Source: a virus. From it: a stretch of DNA of 49,155 nucleotides. Of the stretch, positions 45,196 through 49,155 are shown in pieces (position 1 is the stretch's first letter; every line of letters begins with the position of its first letter). The stretch lies in IMG/VR virus record IMGVR_UViG_3300044712_000383, positions 1 to 49,155 of that record; one strand, 5' to 3'. The translations under genes and the position numbers were made by a program. Under the pieces are notes generated by a model that saw only the letters and a list, made by a program, of their open reading frames with translations, did no database searches and was not told the DNA's origin.

Positions 45196-47220
45196 TCAGT
45201 TGTAGTGATCGAATGGCGCCCTGAACGTACCGTCAACATAAGTGCCGCTGGCGGTCACGCAGCGAATACTGATAATGCAATCCAGGGTCATTGATACGGC
45301 TACATGCACGGTTCCGTCTCCAGCCAGCATAATCGGTTGCTGCGTGACCTGTGCGGTTGAGTACGCAACAAATTGCCTGCTGAGGGCCGCAGTAAGAGCC
45401 TTGCTCAAGACCTGCGCAGACCCTACGGAAATATTCGCCCCGGATTTTGTGATAAAGTGAAGGGAGAAAAGTAAATCCGAGCCATTCCGGCGGACAAAAC
45501 TAAGGTACGGCATTGCTGTAAACCGATTCTTGAAATTCGATGCAGCATCAAATTGTATAGGCCATGCCCAATCGTAATGCGCGAGCGCCTGTTCTTTTGA
45601 CGTGCATGACAGGCCCATTGCTTTTGCGATTGTTTCCGCTATCCATTTTTGCCCGTACACATTCGGATGCGCCCCGTCAACCCACATCTGAAGATTTGTC
45701 ACCAACAAATCGGTCCCATCGGTCGGGTATGAAGGGTTATAAAATTCAGTTTTCAGCAACTGGTCGCGAGTCACATAATCAGGCAACGGCACATATATTC
45801 CCCGGGCCTCCATAGCAGCCCGCCTCAGCCCTTTTCTGGCAAGGTTGTCAGGTGTCGCCCACCAGCAGAAATCTGCCACAACCAAAGTCGTATTGTATTG
45901 CAGGCAGTACTCTATGATCCAATCGATCCGTTGTTGAAACGCCGCGTTATAGTCGGCGTCCGAATCGCAGTCCAGGTGATCATTGAAGCCGAGCGCAAGT
46001 ATCAGCATCGAGCCCTTACATGCGCTTTCGATCATCCCCTCCGTTGCCATATACAACCGTCTCCCTGACTGGCTAAAATTCTGGACTACGTTCCCAGCCG
46101 TGGCCGGAGATGTCGTCACAGGCTTTTCGTAGCCGAAACCGCAGATGATTGTCGGCCCGCTGTCGATGGTCACCCTGATAGTGCATTTTCCCGATCCGTC
46201 GTCCAGCATCTGGTAGAGATTGCTCCAGCCAGCCCGATAACTTAGATCAGTTGTCTGTTGAGGCTGCGCTACCCCATTGATCGTGACAGTAAAATTGCCG
46301 CCCCCTGGCTGATACATGAACCAGACCCTGACGTACTGCTGGAATGTTGGTACGACAGCCTCAATGTATGTCCCGGCAGACGTGCCTTCGTAAGCATATC
46401 CCTGGATAATGTCGGTTCCGCCTTCCACTGTAGAGTGGTAGAAATTCCACCCCCCGCCGGATACAGTTATATCGTGCACTTCCTTGGACAATGTCGCTCC
46501 GCTCCCCAGCGTCCCCAGTGGGGCGAAGCCATACCCGCGGTTCCGAGTCTCCACGTTCATCATCCTCTTTAGGATGTTGACCCATCCGTTTTGGTACAAA
46601 TCTCCGGCATATGCGCCGTGGCTGATGCTGTCGCCGAGCACGATGATCGCCCTGTCAATTCCGGGCTCAGTACCGAACCGTGCCGCGCGGTTTTTTACCG
46701 TGATTTCAGCGCCCCTGTTATCATGTGACGGGTTCCGCCCTGCCTTGAATATGTGAGCATCGGCGGTTCGCTTGAAGTATCCGTTGATATACGTGTTGCC
46801 GGTCACCTGCGCGTCAACAAGGAAAGTTCTTCCGCCGAGATCAACCGTTTGCCCTGTGACGCTGGCCTCAAGCGCTGTAAATGCGGCCGTATCGTTCGTA
46901 GCGCCATCTCCTGCCGCTCCCCACCATTCTGGGAAGGGAATGGTGCCTGAAGGGAAGACCACCGACCCGGAACCCGAAAACGCCTGATACCTGCCGAGCC
47001 GAGGCTCAGACTCGAATGTGATGGTATACCCGGCAAGATTTATGAGTCCCCCGGGGCGCAGGTCCAATAACCGGTCGTCAGGCCAAGTCAAATCACCCGA
47101 GAGCGATACTGCCGAATCTATCGCCACGCTCAAATCCCCCGGCCAAGAGAGTGCGGCTGCCGCGGCCAAACTGGCTATTTCAACATGGAAGCCGTTCGGA
47201 TTGAATACTCGTATCGCCAT
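45196..47220 (-). CDS. Tailspike or tail fibre with SGNH esterase domain (prophage C)
   Basis: A 674-residue protein. Residues 95-115 (FPEWWGAAGDGATNDTAAF) are the usual start of pectate-lyase-like phage spikes. From 190 an SGNH hydrolase domain follows: block I VLGDSISHG (Ser198), block III LALGFNDH (about 410) and block V DGAHPN with catalytic Asp/His (about 516-520). The last 120 residues are a beta-rich tip. The enzyme probably removes acetyl groups from host surface polysaccharide during adsorption. Confidence 0.82.
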   Translation of the reverse strand: MAIRVFNPNGFHVEIASLAAAAALSWPGDLSVAIDSAVSLSGDLTWPDDRLLDLRPGGLINLAGYTITFESEPRLGRYQAFSGSGSVVFPSGTIPFPEWWGAAGDGATNDTAAFTALEASVTGQTVDLGGRTFLVDAQVTGNTYINGYFKRTADAHIFKAGRNPSHDNRGAEITVKNRAARFGTEPGIDRAIIVLGDSISHGAYAGDLYQNGWVNILKRMMNVETRNRGYGFAPLGTLGSGATLSKEVHDITVSGGGWNFYHSTVEGGTDIIQGYAYEGTSAGTYIEAVVPTFQQYVRVWFMYQPGGGNFTVTINGVAQPQQTTDLSYRAGWSNLYQMLDDGSGKCTIRVTIDSGPTIICGFGYEKPVTTSPATAGNVVQNFSQSGRRLYMATEGMIESACKGSMLILALGFNDHLDCDSDADYNAAFQQRIDWIIEYCLQYNTTLVVADFCWWATPDNLARKGLRRAAMEARGIYVPLPDYVTRDQLLKTEFYNPSYPTDGTDLLVTNLQMWVDGAHPNVYGQKWIAETIAKAMGLSCTSKEQALAHYDWAWPIQFDAASNFKNRFTAMPYLSFVRRNGSDLLFSLHFITKSGANISVGSAQVLSKALTAALSRQFVAYSTAQVTQQPIMLAGDGTVHVAVSMTLDCIISIRCVTASGTYVDGTFRAPFDHYN

Positions 47221-47232
47221 ATTTTTGCCCCT

Positions 47233-47919
47233 TTACACTGTAATTCCGTTTGCAATGAGCGCAGCCCTGATCTGATTGAGAAGGGTCAACGCTGTCGCAA
47301 GATCAGTAGCATCCGCCCGGACCGCGTACGCTCCCTGTGGAGACGCTCCGTTGCAGCCGAAATTCCCCACGGTAAACGACTGAGAAGAACCCGGCCCAGC
47401 CACTGGTGATTTTGTTGTGTCGTTACTGATTTCTTGCTGGACAAAAGCAGTGGTAGCCAGTTTCGTGGTATTGTCATCTGCCGCCTGGGTTGCCGCTGTT
47501 GTCCCGTCAGGCAAATCTGGGGTGCCTGACAGATTTGCTGCCGTCCCGGTCGTGTCCTGGTTGAGCGTAGGGAATTCTTCAGGCTCGACCTCACTCAGCA
47601 GCGTAGCGTTCGGCAACATCGGGTCTGATTCGAGGACTATAAAGTTTCCCCCGGACGCCGCCGCTACACTCCCGGACAGCTCCAGAGCTGCCTCTTGCAA
47701 ATCGGTTGCGAGCAGCCCCCATGTTGATTCAAGCGGTACGGTCGCGGCCGTCTGGTCGCCAGTATTTTCCCCTTCGACTGTCGTTGTGAGAGCGATTGTC
47801 ATCACCTGGGACGTTGACTCATCCGTAATGGTCAGGTGGTCGGGGAATGTCCTGATAGCCAGATATCGCCCGATTCCGTCTGAGTTGGTAACCAGTATGC
47901 GCGTGTCAATTCCGGCCAT
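47233..47919 (-). CDS. Tail fibre protein (prophage C)
   Basis: A 228-residue protein with PDGTTAATQAADDNTTKLATTAFVQQEI, the repeat type found in phage tail fibres, in the second half. The N-terminal 100 residues are a beta domain (ILVTNSDGIGRYLAIRTFPDHLTITDES). The C-terminus ends in a helix (ATALTLLNQIRAALIANGI) often found at fibre tips. Confidence 0.65.
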   Translation of the reverse strand: MAGIDTRILVTNSDGIGRYLAIRTFPDHLTITDESTSQVMTIALTTTVEGENTGDQTAATVPLESTWGLLATDLQEAALELSGSVAAASGGNFIVLESDPMLPNATLLSEVEPEEFPTLNQDTTGTAANLSGTPDLPDGTTAATQAADDNTTKLATTAFVQQEISNDTTKSPVAGPGSSQSFTVGNFGCNGASPQGAYAVRADATDLATALTLLNQIRAALIANGITV

Positions 47920-48303
47920 TTATCGCCCCACCACGACCCATGCCGTTCCATTGGACTGTAGAGTTACCGTTTCGCCCTGGCTGTACAGTGTGTAGATTGC
48001 CCCGATGATGCCGAGGTATGCCGTTGCGTCCACCCGCCGGAACAAAAGAAGCTGCCCGGCACAAGTTGTCGCATCGTGCAGGGTGATAGTCACATCCGCT
48101 ATCGTTGCGTCAATCTCAATCGTGTAATCATCGGTGGTCGTGGTATAGTCTGCCGTTTTCTCCGCAATCGGACGCTCAACGAAAGCCGAGGTGTCAAGTT
48201 TCAGATTCATGTCGGCCTCGACAGCCTCGATGAAACTGTTGATTTTCGTGGCGTACTGAGTGTCCGCCACCACTGGCTTATATGCGCTGTAGTCAACGGC
48301 CAT
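47920..48303 (-). CDS. Tail fibre base-like protein (prophage C)
   Basis: A 127-residue protein. N-terminal helix (DTQYATKINSFIEAVEADMNLKLD) then a beta domain with YTIEIDATIADVTITLHDATTCAGQLLLFRRVD, reminiscent of small tail-fibre attachment proteins. It lies next to the other fibre genes and abuts both neighbours. Confidence 0.6.
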   Translation of the reverse strand: MAVDYSAYKPVVADTQYATKINSFIEAVEADMNLKLDTSAFVERPIAEKTADYTTTTDDYTIEIDATIADVTITLHDATTCAGQLLLFRRVDATAYLGIIGAIYTLYSQGETVTLQSNGTAWVVVGR

Positions 48304-49155
48304 CTATATTTCCTCCATCGTTACGTCAGTTTCGAACCGCCCGTGTGCCGGATGCTTCACTGCCGGAACGGTGACGAACTTGCACGCGGCCATGTAATCC
48401 CGCTCAATGTCTCCCCCGGCGCCAGGGTTGAACGAAATGAAGAAATCCAGCCGGAGGCCGAGCTTGCGGACGATCTCCATGAAGTTACCGCGGTCAGTCT
48501 CGTCCATGGCGTCAAAGGAGCAGGAAAACGCCCGGTAAGGGTAATATCCTTCTGTGCGGAGGCTCCCGCCGTCCGTGCGAACTTGTTTGGACGCCTCTTT
48601 CCACCACATGCTCAAGCCGTAGGCGTCATTTACTGCCGGGCTCCAATATTCGCCCAGGTAGACCCTGCCGATTTGCAGGTATCCATCCGTGTTGTTGGTG
48701 TCTACGATGTCGATGTCGAACGCCACTCCGGTCGCAACCGAGGTGAACCACACCGGGAAATATTCAGGGGTGCCAGGCAGCATGCCGGTAGCCAGCCAGG
48801 GGAGGACGCCCCATTCAAGCCCCCCATTGGGGGAGGCTTCCGGGTCTCCCCATACCTGCGGGGTCCATACCGGCAGGGCGGTGGAATCATATACCGTGGT
48901 CGTTTTGGCATAGTCTGAGTACAGCCGGAGGCGTACCGTTGCCGTCCCGGTCAGGTTGTGGCCGACGAGGCAGAAGGCCGACACCGTGCCGGAGTACTCC
49001 CCTGATATTGTCCAGGATGTCGATGTCGTTTCGCGCGCGAATGAACCGCGTCGGGCAAGCTGAATATTCGTTACCGGCATCCCGGTTGCGCACGCCGGAG
49101 AGGATGCGAGGTTTGCCGCGCCGTCGATGACATTGGTGTGGATGATGCGGAGGTT
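48304..49155 (-). CDS. Tail-tip structural protein (prophage C), 5-prime end cut by window
   Basis: The frame stays open through the window edge; the in-frame ATG at 49080 is not the true start, because coding-like sequence continues upstream (NVIDGAANLASSPACATG). At least 283 residues are visible. The architecture matches the prophage A protein at 4939-5727: N-terminal segment, beta-sandwich region (GHNLTGTATVRLRLYSD), then a C-terminal domain ending KHPAHGRFETDVTMEEI. Probably part of the tail tip. Confidence 0.65.
   Translation of the reverse strand, partial: NLRIIHTNVIDGAANLASSPACATGMPVTNIQLARRGSFARETTSTSWTISGEYSGTVSAFCLVGHNLTGTATVRLRLYSDYAKTTTVYDSTALPVWTPQVWGDPEASPNGGLEWGVLPWLATGMLPGTPEYFPVWFTSVATGVAFDIDIVDTNNTDGYLQIGRVYLGEYWSPAVNDAYGLSMWWKEASKQVRTDGGSLRTEGYYPYRAFSCSFDAMDETDRGNFMEIVRKLGLRLDFFISFNPGAGGDIERDYMAACKFVTVPAVKHPAHGRFETDVTMEEI

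Larger units (their letters stand above)
44221..49155. mobile_element. Prophage C, left end only (partial)
   Basis: After the second att core come arm sites, a tRNA-Leu gene, a terminator and then leftward lysis and tail-fibre genes. This order mirrors the left end of prophage A (att, arms, tRNA, terminator, lysis genes, tail genes), but the gene contents differ. The only protein with a counterpart in A is the one cut by the window edge. The rest of the phage lies beyond position 49155. Confidence 0.7.

Noticed and set aside
1-49155. CRISPR array, insertion sequence or rRNA
   Set aside because: No regularly spaced repeat-spacer pattern, transposase motif or rRNA-like sequence was seen on reading the window.

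Overview
The window contains almost no ordinary chromosome. It appears to be part of a head-to-tail array of at least three related temperate siphoviruses, all in the same orientation. B (positions 1-2341) shows only its integrase end. A (2329-44233, about 41.9 kb) is complete. C (from 44221) shows only its lysis and tail-fibre end. The host is probably a moderately GC-rich Gram-negative bacterium, because there are lipoprotein lipoboxes, Sec signal peptides, GH24 and GH19 endolysins without Gram-positive wall-binding domains, and strong AGGAGG ribosome sites. A Geobacter/Desulfuromonas-type host is possible but is not shown by the sequence.

Each phage end carries the same integration module, read left to right: a leftward 53-residue membrane protein, a divergent lipoprotein gene, a conserved 185-residue gene and a tyrosine integrase linked by overlapping codons. 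These are followed by an att core that copies a tRNA-Leu(CAA) anticodon arm (2329-2341 and 44221-44233), three evenly spaced TTGACAT-type arm sites, and a complete phage-borne tRNA-Leu(CAA) gene with terminator. Neither att core is flanked by tRNA halves. Both junctions therefore look like reconstituted attP sites between neighbouring prophages.

Prophage A has a CI-like repressor (41452-41832, rightward) facing one long leftward gene set. From right to left the early genes are a ribbon-helix-helix regulator, a CII-like regulator, many very small zinc-ribbon and membrane proteins, a YqaJ/lambda-type exonuclease beside a conserved protein of unknown activity, a VRR-NUC nuclease, a PAPS-reductase-like protein, a DNA methyltransferase, a replication initiator with a probable helicase loader, and a radical-SAM protein. 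A Mor-like activator (28687-28977) precedes the late genes. These form two transcription units, each headed by the same 31-bp dyad: terS-terL-portal-exported cassette-MuF, then scaffold-coat-connectors-tail tube-frameshifted chaperone-tape measure-tail tip-lysis.

The most unusual parts of A are three consecutive genes with classical Sec signal peptides inside the head operon (21636-25364), a MuF head protein with a C-terminal zincin domain, a tail protein with an inserted beta-propeller, and a -1 ribosomal frameshift in the tail-chaperone gene. Prophage C shows a tailspike with an SGNH esterase domain and a GH19 endolysin, so its host-contact and lysis genes differ from those of A. Roughly twenty genes under about 60 codons are described here from ribosome-site and stop/start-overlap evidence. 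Functional names rest on recognising motifs by eye; no database search was possible.
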